A stretch of DNA of 64,000 bases from Streptomyces sp. NRRL B-24085 (lineage in GTDB: Bacteria; Actinomycetota; Actinomycetes; Streptomycetales; Streptomycetaceae): contig NZ_LJBR01000037.1 in assembly GCF_001282115.1 (NCBI RefSeq), positions 16,539-80,538 on the forward strand, read 5' to 3'. How positions within the stretch are numbered: the stretch's first letter is position 1; the number at the start of each line of letters is the position of its first letter. The notes under the pieces are model-generated. The model searched no databases and was not told the DNA's origin. It saw only the letters and a list, made by a program, of their open reading frames with translations. Both the position numbers and the translations under genes were made by a program. Below are positions 8,129 to 17,522 of the stretch, in pieces.

Positions 8129-8482
8129 GATTGCCCAAGTCCCTTGTTCCCATGCCGCCGGAGTGCGGTGGTGGCAGCGTAGGTATGGCCTTGGGCCGGA
8201 ACAAGAAATCGGTCAGCGAAAGGGCATCGGGCGTTCGTATGGCTGGTATGCGGCGGGCTCAGTCCACGACGGGGACGGCCTTGCCGCGCACGCTCCGGTC
8301 TGCGAGCGTCTGCACTGCGTCGCCGATCTAGATCACGGTCTCTCTTCCGCGTCCTGACCGAACGCCGGCACCCTGCCGCAGCCAGCGCCGGGCCAGAGGA
8401 CCCCCGCTGAGGTGCACTGGCAATATCACGCGGGGGAGTGTAAATCTGACGGCGGATCCGACGATCATGGGAAAGACGTCAA
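8129..8482. other. Intergenic, promoter side of the SDR operon
   Basis: No coding sequence I can support. It should contain the promoter of the minus-strand SDR-VOC-MFS operon. No operator-like palindrome stood out. Confidence 0.5.
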
Positions 8483-8963
8483 GTGACCGACACCGCGGTG
8501 GAGTTGGAGACCGTGGAACCTGCCGAGAGTGCCCAGTCCGGGCCGTCCGTCTCCGTGTCGGACGGCAACTGGTCGCGATGCTGGTGGAGCGGGCTCGGTC
8601 GGAGGGGCTGCAGCTGACCGGGCAGGGTGGGCTGCTGCAGCAGCTGACCAAGCGGGTCCTGGAGTCTGCGCTGGAAGGCGAGATCACCGATCACCTCGGC
8701 TACGAGAAGCACGATGCCGCCGGCCGGGGCAGCGGCAAGTCCCACAACGGGGGCCGGGTCAAGACCGTGCTGACCGACGTCGAGCCGGTCGAGGTCACAG
8801 TGCCGCGTGACACTGCGGGCACGTTCGAGCCGCAGATCGTCAGGAAGCGGCAGCGGCGGCTGACCGGGGTCGACGAGATGGTGTTGTCGTTGTTCGCGAA
8901 GGGGCTCACGCACCGCGAGATCGCGGCTCACCTGGCCGAGGTCTACGGGGCCGAGGTGTCCAG
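8483..8963 (+). pseudogene. IS256-family transposase, N-terminal fragment with frameshift
   Basis: GTG start at 8483 gives TDTAVELETVEPAESAQSG, then a frameshift near 8563 into LVAMLVERARSEGLQLTG, LESALEGEITDHLGYEKHDA and LFAKGLTHREIAAHLAEVYG, all typical of the first ~155 residues of IS256 (Mutator-type) transposases. The catalytic DDE region is missing: the frame ends at VSR and meets unrelated sequence leading into the xylanase fragment. Confidence 0.85.
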
Positions 8964-9064
8964 GCTGGTGCGCTTCCGCTGTCTGCCGGTTGTGGAGTGC
9001 CAGGAGGAGGGGGAGAGCGCGGGCGAGGTGCGGGCCGCCGCGGACGACTTCCGCCGCAACCACT

Positions 9065-9789
9065 TGGGTGGCGGAGCACTTCGGCTGTCCCGACGACCCC
9101 GAGGAGGTGCGCCGGACCATGCTCCGGCACATCGCGGTGGTCGCCGGTCACTTCAGGGGAAAGGTCGCGCAATGGGATGTGGTCAACGAGCCCCTGTCCG
9201 ACGACGAGGAGAGCTACACGGGCGGGGATCATGATGTGCGCTCCGAGTGGAGCCCGTGGTTCGAGGTCATGGGCGAGGAGTACATCGACGAGGCGTTCAG
9301 GGCCGCTCACCGGGCCGATCCGAAGGCACGGCTGTTCCTCAACGAGTACGGGGTCGAGGAGGAAGGCGAGCGGTGGGACGCCCTTTATGGTCTGGTCGAG
9401 CGGCTCAAGGAACGCGGCGTACCGATCGACGGCGTGGGTTTCCAGACCCATGAGTACGAACCCGGCGACCGCATCGACCCGGAGATCTTCCGCGGCCATG
9501 TGCGGGATCTGGCGGAGCTCGGGGTTCAGGCGCGGGTGTCGGAGATGGACGTCACGATAGGTGAGGACGAGGAGGACGGGCGGCAGACCCAGGCTGATGA
9601 GATGGCGGGCAAGCTGCGGGTCTGCCTGGAGGAGCCGACCTGCACATCGTTCTCGACCTGGGGATTCACCGACCGGTACGGTTCCACCGCCGACACCGAG
9701 ATCTATCCTCCGCGCCCGGCCGATTCCCTGCCGTGGGACGCGGCCCTGCGGCCGAAACCGGCGTACGAGCGCTTGCTCGAGACCTTTAC
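9065..9789 (+). pseudogene. GH10 endo-1,4-beta-xylanase, C-terminal two-thirds only
   Basis: About 240 residues of a GH10 TIM barrel starting at WVAEHFGC. The acid/base Glu lies in QWDVVNEPLSDDE and the nucleophile Glu in RVSEMDVTIG, followed by FSTWGFTDRYGS and PKPAYERLLETF, the usual end of the domain. The signal peptide and first barrel strands are absent, so it cannot be secreted or fold normally. It directly abuts an IS256 fragment on the left and a transposase remnant on the right, which probably caused the truncation. Confidence 0.85.
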
Positions 9790-9804
9790 GAGGTGTGAGA
9801 AAGC

Positions 9805-10195
9805 AAGGTGTGACCTCTCCGTTGGTGTCGATGGCAGCGAGACGGCCCATCTCGATCAGGTCCTCGACCACGCGGCGAGCTGCGCGGCTGTGATCTCGGC
9901 GACGTGGTCCTGGGGGCCGAGACGGGCGGCGTTCAGCAGCTGGCACCAGGACGTCCGGCCCGATTCGAGGGCGGCGACGAACGAGTACGACCAGCCGGGG
10001 ATGAACTGGTCCGAAGCCCCGTCCGCTGCGGCCGTAGACGTGGCAGAACAGACGTTCCGAGGTGGTCCGTGCGTCGGGGCGGAGCCAGTTGCTGACGTCG
10101 ACCGCCAGGACCAGGCGCCCGTCGGCGGCCCGCGGCATCGGCAGACCGGCCAGCACCTGTCCTGGATGCCACGACCGCAAGAGGAGCAAGTCCCG
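9805..10195 (-). pseudogene. Remnant of a DDE transposase (IS701-like group)
   Basis: Minus-strand pieces in different frames: LAGLPMPRAADGRLVLAVDV, SNWLRPDARTTSERLFCHVYG, then after a shift SYSFVAALESGRTSW and ARLGPQDHVAEITAAQL, and after another VVEDLIEMGRLAA. I recall this order from a common Streptomyces transposase group in which the first catalytic Asp is in VLAVDVS. At least two frameshifts and loss of the C-terminal half make it dead. Confidence 0.65.
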
Positions 10196-10374
10196 TTGGC
10201 GTGGTCGGCTACGCACAGAGCAGGCTTGACGCGGCGGCCCGCCGGTAGTGGTGGTGGTCACCGTTGCCTGTACGGGTGCGCCACCGGCGCACCGAGGGGT
10301 GTGCCGAAGGTTGCTCCACCCGCATTCCGGCGGCGCGGATTCCACCGGGCCATTCACATGGGCAAACCCTTCTC

Positions 10375-11060
10375 GGGCAGGCCGACAGGACCTGCTCACC
10401 CTCGCTCACCTGCGCAACGGCCAGCCGTACGCCCAGCTTTCGGCCGGGCCGGATTCGGGATCGGCACCACCACCGCCTACCGGTACATCACCGAGGCCGT
10501 CGACCTCCTGGCCGCCCTCGCCCCCACCCGCACCGAAGCCGTACGAGCGGCATCGACGAAGGTGTACGTGATCCTGGACGGGAAGCTCGTGCCGATCGAC
10601 CGAATCGCCGCCGACCGCCCGTTCTACTCGGGCAAACACAAGAAGCACGGCATGAAGGTGCAGGTCATAGCCGATCCGCAGGGTTGTCTGCTGTGGGCTT
10701 CACCAGCCTTGGCCGGCGCCGTCCATGACGTCCGTGCCGCGCGCGAGCACGGCGTCATCGAGGCACTCGTCGGGGCCGGCATCCCCTGCTGGGCAGACAA
10801 GGGCTTCCAGGGTGCAGGCGGCACGGTCCGTCTCCCTTACCGCAGCCGACGGGACAGCCTCTCCACCGGTCAGCAGGCCGTCAACCGAGCCCACGCAAAG
10901 GTCTGCGCACCGGTCGAGCGGGCCATTGCCACCCTCAAGTCCTGGCGACTCCTCCGCGAGCTCCGCTGCTCGACGACCCGGATCACGAGCCTCGTCCAAG
11001 CCGTCCTGGTCCTCCAGCTCGCCCCTCGGGCTGAAGTCAAACCGCAGCATTCACCAGGTC
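10375..11060 (+). pseudogene. IS5-family (DDE_Tnp_4-type) transposase, frameshifted
   Basis: An N-terminal HTH piece, DLLTLAHLRNGQPYAQLSAG, is out of frame with the remainder, which begins FGIGTTTAYRYITEAVDLL near 10448. Catalytic blocks are present: VILDGKLVPIDR, HGMKVQVIADPQG, WADKGFQGAGG and VERAIATLKSWRLLREL. One indel near 10440 disables an otherwise recognisable gene. The open frame continues to 11095 with no family sequence after LQLA. Confidence 0.8.
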
Positions 11061-11345
11061 CGTCAATTCGTCCTCGGTCGTGCCCTCCCGCATAGGAACG
11101 TCGAAGGTGTAACCCTCCATCGCAGAACACCAGGTCAAGGTCCATGGGCGTCAGCTCGCGGAAGACGATCGCCAACCAGATTGCGTCCGAACGCACGAGT
11201 GATTCCCTCACGCGGCACCGCGACGCTTCAACCAGCCGACTGCGATCTGGCCTCGTCACCGCGCCCGAGCTGCACTGCTGTTGGAGCCACTTGCCGATGT
11301 CGCCGTCCATCAGCACGCCGGGCGCGATGTCGGGCAGTTGGCCGT
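11037..11345 (-). pseudogene. Possible helicase-associated-domain remnant and a 27-codon open frame
   Basis: Minus-strand text PDIAPGVLMDGDIGKWLQQQ resembles the helicase-associated repeats of large Streptomyces helicases. Downstream, a frame from ATG 11120 to TGA 11037 (MEGYTFDVPMREG, then TTEDELTDLVNAAV) looks like genuine protein text but is only 27 codons. It overlaps the transposase tail on the other strand. Weak evidence; both may be shards of unrelated genes. Confidence 0.3.
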
Positions 11346-11373
11346 CGGCTTCGAGGGCGTGGCCCGTGGCCGC

Positions 11374-11718
11374 TTACGCGCGGAGCAACCGCCCGGTGAT
11401 CTCGCGGTACTCCCGCAGCGCGAGTCGGAGTTCGGTGGAACGCGTCTCGGCATCCTGATCCTGCCAGCCCTCGCGCAGGTCGCGCCGCCGTTCCGCGAGG
11501 GCCTTCACCAGCGCGTCGGCCGCTGCGTCGAAGGCGACCTCGGCCTCCTCCAGTGCTTCGCGCGGGGTGTCCGCGAAGTGGTTGACGGCGCGCCCGAGGT
11601 GCCGGACGATCTTGTCCCGCTCGTCGGACGGGATCAGCGGTTCGGGGCCCTGGGTGCGGCGCGCCGCGAAGCCCGAGGACCGGTCGTCGGGCTGCTGGGC
11701 GCGTGTCTGGTCGTACAT
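11374..11718 (-). CDS. Conserved hypothetical coiled-coil protein
   Basis: 114 residues from ATG 11718. After a polar N-terminus (YDQTRAQQPDDRSSGFAARR) come long charged helices (IVRHLGRAVNHFADTPREAL, ALVKALAERRRDLREGWQDQ) likely to form a coiled coil; no membrane segment or signal peptide. I recall similar short proteins in streptomycetes, but no function is known to me. It is isolated between transposase debris and the upstream region of a phosphatase gene. Codon use is ordinary for the window, supporting a real gene. Confidence 0.7.
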   Translation of the reverse strand: MYDQTRAQQPDDRSSGFAARRTQGPEPLIPSDERDKIVRHLGRAVNHFADTPREALEEAEVAFDAAADALVKALAERRRDLREGWQDQDAETRSTELRLALREYREITGRLLRA

Positions 11719-12267
11719 CGTCGTCTGCACCGTCTTTCGTGGCGATGGGGTCACCGTCCGAGGTTGCCTTCGCCTTCACGACGGCTGCGCAGGGCCGCCA
11801 AAAGCCGGTCGACCCTGCCGTTCACGGTCCTGCTCCGTGTTGCCAGTCAACGTCGGGTGACCATCCGTGTCAACGCGGTTCGCCAGCGGGCACACCTCGC
11901 CCGGGACGGGGCGGTCGACCGCAGGAGCCCTCCTGAGGCGATCCGCTCTTCTCCTGCACTGCCGAGGGGCCGTGCTGTCGTTCTACGCCCCCCGCCCCGT
12001 ACCCAAGGTGCGCAGACTCCATGCGCCTCGGCCTCGACGGCGTTCCGGTACAGAGCGGCGGCGACCATGGAACGACGGCGAAGGAACACCGTCGTCGACT
12101 GGTCGCGGGCTGCCCCTACGTCACCGTGCGGCCCGCTGGTGTGGGCGAAGCGGCCCCGGGTGGTATTGAATGATGTTTGCGGTCAAGAATCCCGGGGGCT
12201 CCGTCGCCCGGGTTCTGGTACGGCTCCGACGTGGTGCCGGGGTCGGCGAGCGAGCTGAGAGAGTCGC
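11719..12267. other. 550-base gap ahead of the signalling phosphatase
   Basis: No gene supported on either strand. Expected to hold the promoters of the minus-strand coiled-coil gene and of the plus-strand phosphatase. Confidence 0.5.
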
Positions 12268-14427
12268 ATGGACTCCACCCCACCCCCCTCGTCTGTGTCA
12301 CCGTTCGACATGGTCAGCAGCGCTTTGGGGCAGTACATGCCAGTCGAAGGGGCGGCGGCCGCCGATTCCGCCGGCCCGCAGGGGGACAACGCCGCCCGCC
12401 GAGACGTATCCGACAACCCGACCCCCGCGGGTCAGGAGCAAATCCTCGGCGCGGTCAATCTGGACCGGGATCTGAGAATCACCCGCTGCAATCTGGACGC
12501 CCCGGTCTTCGCGGGGGTGGAGGCCGTGGCCGGGAGGCCCTTCGTCGATCTCCTGCCTCCCTCGGATGTACCGACGGTCACCCGGCGCCTGCGGCAGGCC
12601 CTCGAGACCGGAGAGCCGCACGTCGCCCGGGTCCAGCGCCTGCGACGCGGCGACGGGTCGGAGCTGGTGGTCTCGATGAGTATCCTGGCCGCCGCAGCGC
12701 CCCAGGAGGGCCTGACCGTCTCCCTGATCGCCATGGCCAGGAGGCTGCACCTGTACGCCGCCGAGACCGCGATCGGCACCTCGTTGGACATCGGCGAGAC
12801 CGCGCAATCGCTGGCGGAGTCCCTGCTGGCCTGGGGTGACGTGACAGCCATCGACCTCGACTTCGCCGTGTGGACGGGTGAGGCGGTCACCGAGCAGCCG
12901 CAGGGGCGCCTCCGGCTGCGCCGGGCGGCCCTGGTGCCGGACCGGGCGTGGCCCGACGGCTACGTGCTCCCGGGCGACGATCTTCCCGGCGATGCGAGTC
13001 GACTGCTGTCGCAGGCCATACGGCGTGACGATGCCGCGCAGGCCATCGTCATACCCGACCGGGAAGCGATCGAGCGGGTGCTCGGCAGTCCTCGGCTGGT
13101 ACGTGCCCTGGTGCCCGGCGACCAGGCGTCGGCCGTGGCGTGCATACCGCTGGTCCTGGACGGCTCGCCGCCCGTAGTCCTGGGGGTAGCGGAGGTCTGG
13201 CGGCGGGCGGACCGCCCCTTCGCGGACAGCGAGCTGTTGGACCTGCAGGAACTGGTGGCCAGGACCTCCCACCACGTGGACCTGGCCCGTCAGCACCAGC
13301 GCGAGCACACGCAGGTCCTGGCCTTGCAGCGCCGACTGCTGCCACGGTCCGGCGGCGACACCATCCAGACGGCCAGCGTCTACCAGCCCGCCACCCCCGA
13401 CAGCGCGGGCGTCGGCGGCGACTGGGTGAACAGCTTTCCGCTGCCGGACGGCCGTACCGCGCTGGTGGTCGGAGACGTCGTCGGGCACGGGCTGGGCGCC
13501 GCGGCGACCATGGGACAACTGAGCATGGAGGCCCGCGCGCTGCTGTCAGCGGGGCTGGCGCCCGACGAGGTGCTGGAGCACCTGGACGAGACCGTGTCGC
13601 TGCTGGACGACGCGGAGTCCGGGCTGGCGGCTGGTTACAGCGCCCTCGGGTCGACCTGCTGCATCGCCGTGTACGACCCGGTCAGCCACCACGTGGCGGT
13701 GGCCAGCGCCGGCCACCTCCCCCCGGTCCTGGTACCCCCGGAGGGCCACGCCGGCCCGGTAGCGATCCACCCCCACCCTGGGCTCGGCGCCGAGTTCGCG
13801 CTGCGGGAGCCGTACGACGTGCACACGTTCCGTGCGCCCCCGGGCTCGTTGCTCGCCCTCTACACCGACGGCCTGGTGGAGGATCCGGCCCTGTCGATCG
13901 ACGAGGGCATCGACAGGCTGACGGACGCCGTGTCCTCGGTGCACCCCTGGGACGCCCTGGAGCAGGCCGCTCGACGCGTGGTCTCGGCGGTGGCGCCGAC
14001 ACGTCGGCGCGACGACGTGACTCTGCTGATCGCCCGCATGATCGGTTACCGCAAGGGGGACACCACGACGTGGCGTCTGCCCGCCCGCCGTGACGCGGCC
14101 GCCCGGGCCCGCACACTGGTCTCCGAGCTGCTGGGACGGTGGGGCACCGGAGAGCACACCAGGGACAACGTGCTGCTGGTGGTCGATGAACTGGTTGCCA
14201 ACGCGGTCCGCTTCGCCGGCGGACCCATCACCGTACGGCTGATCAGGACCGGTCACGGGCTGCTGTGCGAGGTGGGCGACACCGGCAACGGCAGGCCGCG
14301 GCTGGGCCCGAGCGGGCTCCTCGACGACGCAGGCCGTGGTCTGCACGTAGTGCATGGGCTCACCACCCGGTGGGGGGTGCGGTGGACGGACACCGGGAAG
14401 GTGGTGTGGGCTTCGGTCGAGCGGTGA
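12268..14427 (+). CDS. PAS-GAF-PP2C phosphatase with C-terminal histidine-kinase-like ATPase domain (RsbU/RsbW-type)
   Basis: 719 residues. About 60-150 is a PAS sensor (GAVNLDRDLRITRCNLDAPV); 160-345 a GAF-like region ending in LVARTSHHVDLARQHQREHT; 350-590 a SpoIIE/PP2C phosphatase with PATPDSAGVGGDW, LVVGDVVGHGLGAAATMGQL, VASAGHLPPVLV and LYTDGLVED metal-binding motifs; 600-718 a GHKL ATPase domain with LLVVDELVANAVRFAGG and a glycine-rich GRGLHVVHGLTTRWG. In this family the two ends act on anti-sigma antagonists: dephosphorylation by PP2C and kinase/anti-sigma activity by the ATPase part. Cytosolic, no TM segments. Stand-alone gene; input signal unknown. Confidence 0.95.
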   Translation: MDSTPPPSSVSPFDMVSSALGQYMPVEGAAAADSAGPQGDNAARRDVSDNPTPAGQEQILGAVNLDRDLRITRCNLDAPVFAGVEAVAGRPFVDLLPPSDVPTVTRRLRQALETGEPHVARVQRLRRGDGSELVVSMSILAAAAPQEGLTVSLIAMARRLHLYAAETAIGTSLDIGETAQSLAESLLAWGDVTAIDLDFAVWTGEAVTEQPQGRLRLRRAALVPDRAWPDGYVLPGDDLPGDASRLLSQAIRRDDAAQAIVIPDREAIERVLGSPRLVRALVPGDQASAVACIPLVLDGSPPVVLGVAEVWRRADRPFADSELLDLQELVARTSHHVDLARQHQREHTQVLALQRRLLPRSGGDTIQTASVYQPATPDSAGVGGDWVNSFPLPDGRTALVVGDVVGHGLGAAATMGQLSMEARALLSAGLAPDEVLEHLDETVSLLDDAESGLAAGYSALGSTCCIAVYDPVSHHVAVASAGHLPPVLVPPEGHAGPVAIHPHPGLGAEFALREPYDVHTFRAPPGSLLALYTDGLVEDPALSIDEGIDRLTDAVSSVHPWDALEQAARRVVSAVAPTRRRDDVTLLIARMIGYRKGDTTTWRLPARRDAAARARTLVSELLGRWGTGEHTRDNVLLVVDELVANAVRFAGGPITVRLIRTGHGLLCEVGDTGNGRPRLGPSGLLDDAGRGLHVVHGLTTRWGVRWTDTGKVVWASVER

Positions 14428-14591
14428 CGGGGAGTCGGCTGGGCGGTGATGAGGCGTCAGCGGGCTGGCGGCGAGGCTTCGGCCGGCTGGTGGCAAGGCG
14501 GCCTTGCCGGGGGTGACGAGGCGTTGGTCGGGCGGTGCGGGAGTTGTTCGTCGGGCGGCGGCACCGGCGTTATGAGGCGCGCGAGTCCGCG

Positions 14592-15776
14592 CTACAGCCA
14601 CTCCCCTTCCAGGGCGGTGGCCGTGAGGCCCGGGGCAGCCGCGTACAGGACGGCACGGCTGCCCGCCTTCTGCCCGGCGTCGTAGGCTCTCCGCATGATG
14701 TCGAACACGGCGGCGCCTCCGCGGTTGCCGCTGGTGTAGCTGTCCCGGCTGTAGTGCAGGAGGCCCGTCGGCCATCCGTCGGGCATCGTCTGCTCCATGT
14801 ACTCCAGCACACGCGTGCCGCCGGGGTGGGCGAGCAGAACGTCGGGGTGCCAAGAACCGGGGTCGTCCTGGTATCGGAGGCGCAACCACTCCCACATCGC
14901 GGTGACCGTCTCCTGCACGGCGCGTGGCCCGCGCCGGTCCATCACGAAGTGGGTGCCGTCCTCCCGTGTCTCCAGGCGGTGCAGGTCCCGGGTGCCGGGC
15001 AGCGTGTGGTGCCAGGCGGCGTCCAGCCGCAGCACCGACTCGGGCCTCGATCGGCCCGTGACCACCGCGGCGACTGCGGTGTCCGCGAACAGCAACCGGA
15101 CGATCAAGGACTCCAGAGTGTCGTCCGCGGGCTGGTAGGTCGTGCTCAGTGCCTCCGCGATCACGACCAGGACCACCCGGTCGGGGTCCGCGGCCACGAG
15201 ATCAGCCGCCAGGGCCAGGGAGCGGGTCCCGGCTATACAGGCCCACTGTGTGGCCGGCAGCAGCAGCACGTCGCTCCGGAGCGGGAGTTGGTTGGCGAGG
15301 GAGACGTCGAGTCCCGGCAGCGCGGGCGTGGTGGAGTGACTGGTGATCAGACAGTCGACGTCCGCGGCGTCCAGCCCGGCGCTCTGCAGGGCGCCGCGCG
15401 CCGCACGCTCACCGTAGGACTGCACTGCCGACCAGGCCGGCGCAGTGCGCTCCTGGACGGTCTGCGGCGCGGGTGTCGCCTCAAGGGCGGCGATCACGCG
15501 ATCCACGTCCTGTTCGGTGAACCCGTCACCGGCCAGCGCCTCTCGGGCCGGCCCGATGGCGGTGGCCGGCAGGCCGCTTCCGCTGCCGGGCGCGACGGCT
15601 GCCTCGAACGGCACCATCCAGCCACGGGTTTCTATGCCCGTACTGGCCGCGATGCCGTCGATCCGCGGCGCCCACGGCGCGTTCGGGTGCCGCCCGCGCA
15701 CTTCGTCCACGATCTGGCTGGTCCGTACGGTGTGCTTGCCGTGTATCACGGCAGGCGGGCACAGGTAAGCGACCAT
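14592..15776 (-). CDS. Type III polyketide synthase (chalcone/stilbene synthase family)
   Basis: 394 residues from ATG 15776, chosen because MVAYLCPPAVIHGKHTV matches the usual opening and the in-frame upstream extension is not family-like. Catalytic triad positions from this start: Cys180 (ATQWACIAG), His317 (AHPGGTRVLEYME) and Asn351 (YTSGNRGGAAVFD). The C-terminal YAAAPGLTATALEGEW corresponds to the GFGPG region. Such enzymes extend an acyl-CoA starter with malonyl-CoA and cyclise it to pyrones, resorcinols or naphthols. Active-site surroundings differ from RppA (WACIAG versus LGCAAGG), so the product cannot be named. No tailoring oxidase or methyltransferase is adjacent. A palindrome lies at 15836-15858 upstream. 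Confidence 0.93.
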   Translation of the reverse strand: MVAYLCPPAVIHGKHTVRTSQIVDEVRGRHPNAPWAPRIDGIAASTGIETRGWMVPFEAAVAPGSGSGLPATAIGPAREALAGDGFTEQDVDRVIAALEATPAPQTVQERTAPAWSAVQSYGERAARGALQSAGLDAADVDCLITSHSTTPALPGLDVSLANQLPLRSDVLLLPATQWACIAGTRSLALAADLVAADPDRVVLVVIAEALSTTYQPADDTLESLIVRLLFADTAVAAVVTGRSRPESVLRLDAAWHHTLPGTRDLHRLETREDGTHFVMDRRGPRAVQETVTAMWEWLRLRYQDDPGSWHPDVLLAHPGGTRVLEYMEQTMPDGWPTGLLHYSRDSYTSGNRGGAAVFDIMRRAYDAGQKAGSRAVLYAAAPGLTATALEGEWL

Positions 15777-15835
15777 GAATTGGTGCCTTTCTACAGGGAG
15801 TGAGATCAAATGCCATGGGTGCTGGGTCATGGTCC

Positions 15836-15858
15836 ACTTGGGAATGATTCACCCAAGT
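15836..15858. promoter_or_regulatory. Palindrome upstream of the type III PKS
   Basis: ACTTGGG (15836-15842) and CCCAAGT (15852-15858), perfect 7-base arms with a 9-base spacer, 60 bases upstream of the PKS start. A spaced dyad in a relatively AT-rich stretch is operator-like; the cognate regulator is not evident nearby. Confidence 0.45.
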
Positions 15859-15984
15859 CCACGACAGTACGAATAGGTTCATGAATCAGTGTCTGTTTTG
15901 AGCATGGATGCCACGGACTCGTTTGCGCTGTGATGTGGGCAACTTGGGAGGTTCCGCGATGCGTGAGACGGCGCACACTGCCGC

Positions 15985-16110
15985 AGGGGGCCAGCGGGGG
16001 GCCGTGCCTGCCTGACCTGCCACCGGTGGACCTCGCCATCGCCGCCACCGCGGCTCACCACGGCCAGGCTGTCCTCCACGACCGGGAGCCGGTGGTGCCG
16101 ATCCGTAGCG
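15985..16110 (+). pseudogene. Remnant: C-terminus of a PIN-domain protein
   Basis: PPVDLAIAATAAHHGQAVLH followed by DREPV resembles the C-terminal acidic-residue region of VapC-type PIN nucleases (DLLIAATA..HYDRDF). No start codon, no N-terminal half and no antitoxin next to it. It ends shortly before the left inverted repeat of the IS630 element, which may have landed in the remnant. Confidence 0.45.
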
Positions 16111-16174
16111 TCCCCCACCCGTCGGCTCGGTGTCCCGGGTCCTGGAACGCGGTTGCACGAATTCGTCGAGCCCA

Positions 16175-17346
16175 TACTCAGGTTGAATCCGTGATGTCCG
16201 GGCGGGGTGACGGGTCGTGATCCCTGCGGTACGACGTCCTCATGCGGTACGCGCAAGGGGGCGGGTTGACGCCTGTTGAGCAGGTGAAGCGGGAGGCCGT
16301 GCGGCTGGAGGCTGCCAAATCGTTCGAGGCCGGGGCTGCCACGGCGCAGATCGCGGTCGAGTTGCGGGTGACGGATCGGTGGTGCGCCGGTGGCGGGCGG
16401 CCTGACGGCAGGGCGGTGTCGCAGCCCTGGCGTCGGCGGGGCCGATGGCGGTGGAGAAACTCTCCCCGCAGCAGTTGCAGCGGCTGGAGGCGGAGTTGAA
16501 GAGAGGGCCGCTGGCACACGGCTTCAACGACGAGGGGCAGGGCTGGACGCTGAAGCGGGTGAAGCTGCTGATCGGCCGTTTGTTCCACGTCGGCTACAGC
16601 GTCCAGGGCGTGTGGCGGCTGCTCAAGCGGCACGGCTGGAGCTGCCAGGTGCCGGTCCGGCGAGCGCTGGAACGGGACGAGGCGGCGATCGAGGTGTGGA
16701 AGGCCGAGCTGTGGCCGCGGGTAAAAGTACCGCGCACGACCGAGGCGCCCACATCTGCTTTGCGGACGAAAGCGGCCAGTCGCTGATCCCGCCGAGGGAC
16801 CGGACCTGGGCGCCCCGCGGGGCCAGACCGGTGGTGCGGGTGGCGGGCCGTCGCGGCGGCCGGGTCAACATCGCCGGCGCGGTGTGCTTCAAGCCCGGCC
16901 ACCGGCCGCGTATGTTCTTCAAGCTGCACGTCCACCGCGGCCGCAAGGGCGAGCCTAAGCCCTTCGCCTGGCACGACTACCGGGACTTCATCCGAATGGT
17001 GCACCTGCAGCTCGGTACTCCCGTCGTGTGGGTCTGGGACAACCTGAGCACGCATCTCCAGCAGGAACTCTTCGACTTCGAAGCGGAGCACAAGGACTGG
17101 CTGGTCATCTTCCATCTGCCGCCTTACGCACCGGAGATCAACCCGCAGGAAGGCATCTGGAGCCTGCTCAAGCGGGCGCTCGCCGACTTCGCCGCCGCCG
17201 ACCTCGCACACCTGACCCGCGTCATCAAGCGGAAGCTCAAGAAGATCCAGTACCGGCCCCACCTGATCACCGGCTGCCTGCCAGCCACCGGCCCGGACCT
17301 TCACGGCCTGATCGAGACACCGGACATCACGGATTCAACCTGAGTA
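16175..17346 (+). mobile_element. IS630-family insertion sequence with perfect terminal inverted repeats
   Basis: 25-base terminal repeats (left CTCAGGTTGAATCCGTGATG continuing to 16201; right its exact complement from 17320) are each flanked by TA, the target duplication expected of IS630/Tc1 elements. Length about 1.17 kb. The intact ends show a whole insertion, although the transposase reading frame inside is damaged. Confidence 0.9.
16242..17343 (+). pseudogene. IS630-family transposase, two-part frame with extra damage
   Basis: The N-terminal HTH part starts ATG 16242 (MRYAQGGGLTPVEQVKREAV). Near 16375 the frame slips to VVRRWRAA and meets an in-frame TGA before GGVAALASAGPMAVEKLSPQ resumes, continuing to ELWPRVK at about 16735. 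There GTAAAAG allows a -1 shift into the catalytic frame (GAHICFADESGQS, WVWDNLSTHLQQELFD, YAPEINPQEGIWSLLKR), giving the D-D-E triad and ending at 17343. The -1 site looks like normal IS630 programmed frameshifting; the earlier slip and stop do not, so this copy is probably inactive on its own. Confidence 0.85.
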
Positions 17347-17422
17347 CTGACTTCGGCGTTGCGGGGTCTGGATCTGTGTCGGGACTGGCGACGCGGTTTG
17401 TCCGGGTTGGTACGACGGGGGC

Positions 17423-17520
17423 ATGCGGTATCCGGACGGTGGCGGGCTGATCGCCGAGCAGCGCAGGCGCCGGGAAGAGGTACGGATCCGGGCCCGGGGC
17501 AACCGCGGGCCGGGAGCCAT
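17423..17520 (+). pseudogene. 5' remnant of a second IS630-family transposase
   Basis: MRYPDGGGLIAEQRRRREEV followed by RIRARGNRG is the IS630 transposase N-terminus, related to but distinct from the copy just upstream. It stops abruptly at the stop codon of the minus-strand TPR gene. The matching 3' piece lies at 19627-19826 in the same orientation, so a two-gene cassette occupies the middle. Confidence 0.75.
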
Positions 17521-17522
17521 TG

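Noticed and set aside
8990..11095. 701-codon open frame spanning xylanase, transposases and beyond
   Set aside because: Chance fusion: distinct segments belong to GH10, antisense transposase and IS5-type sequences, so it was split into separate pseudogenes.
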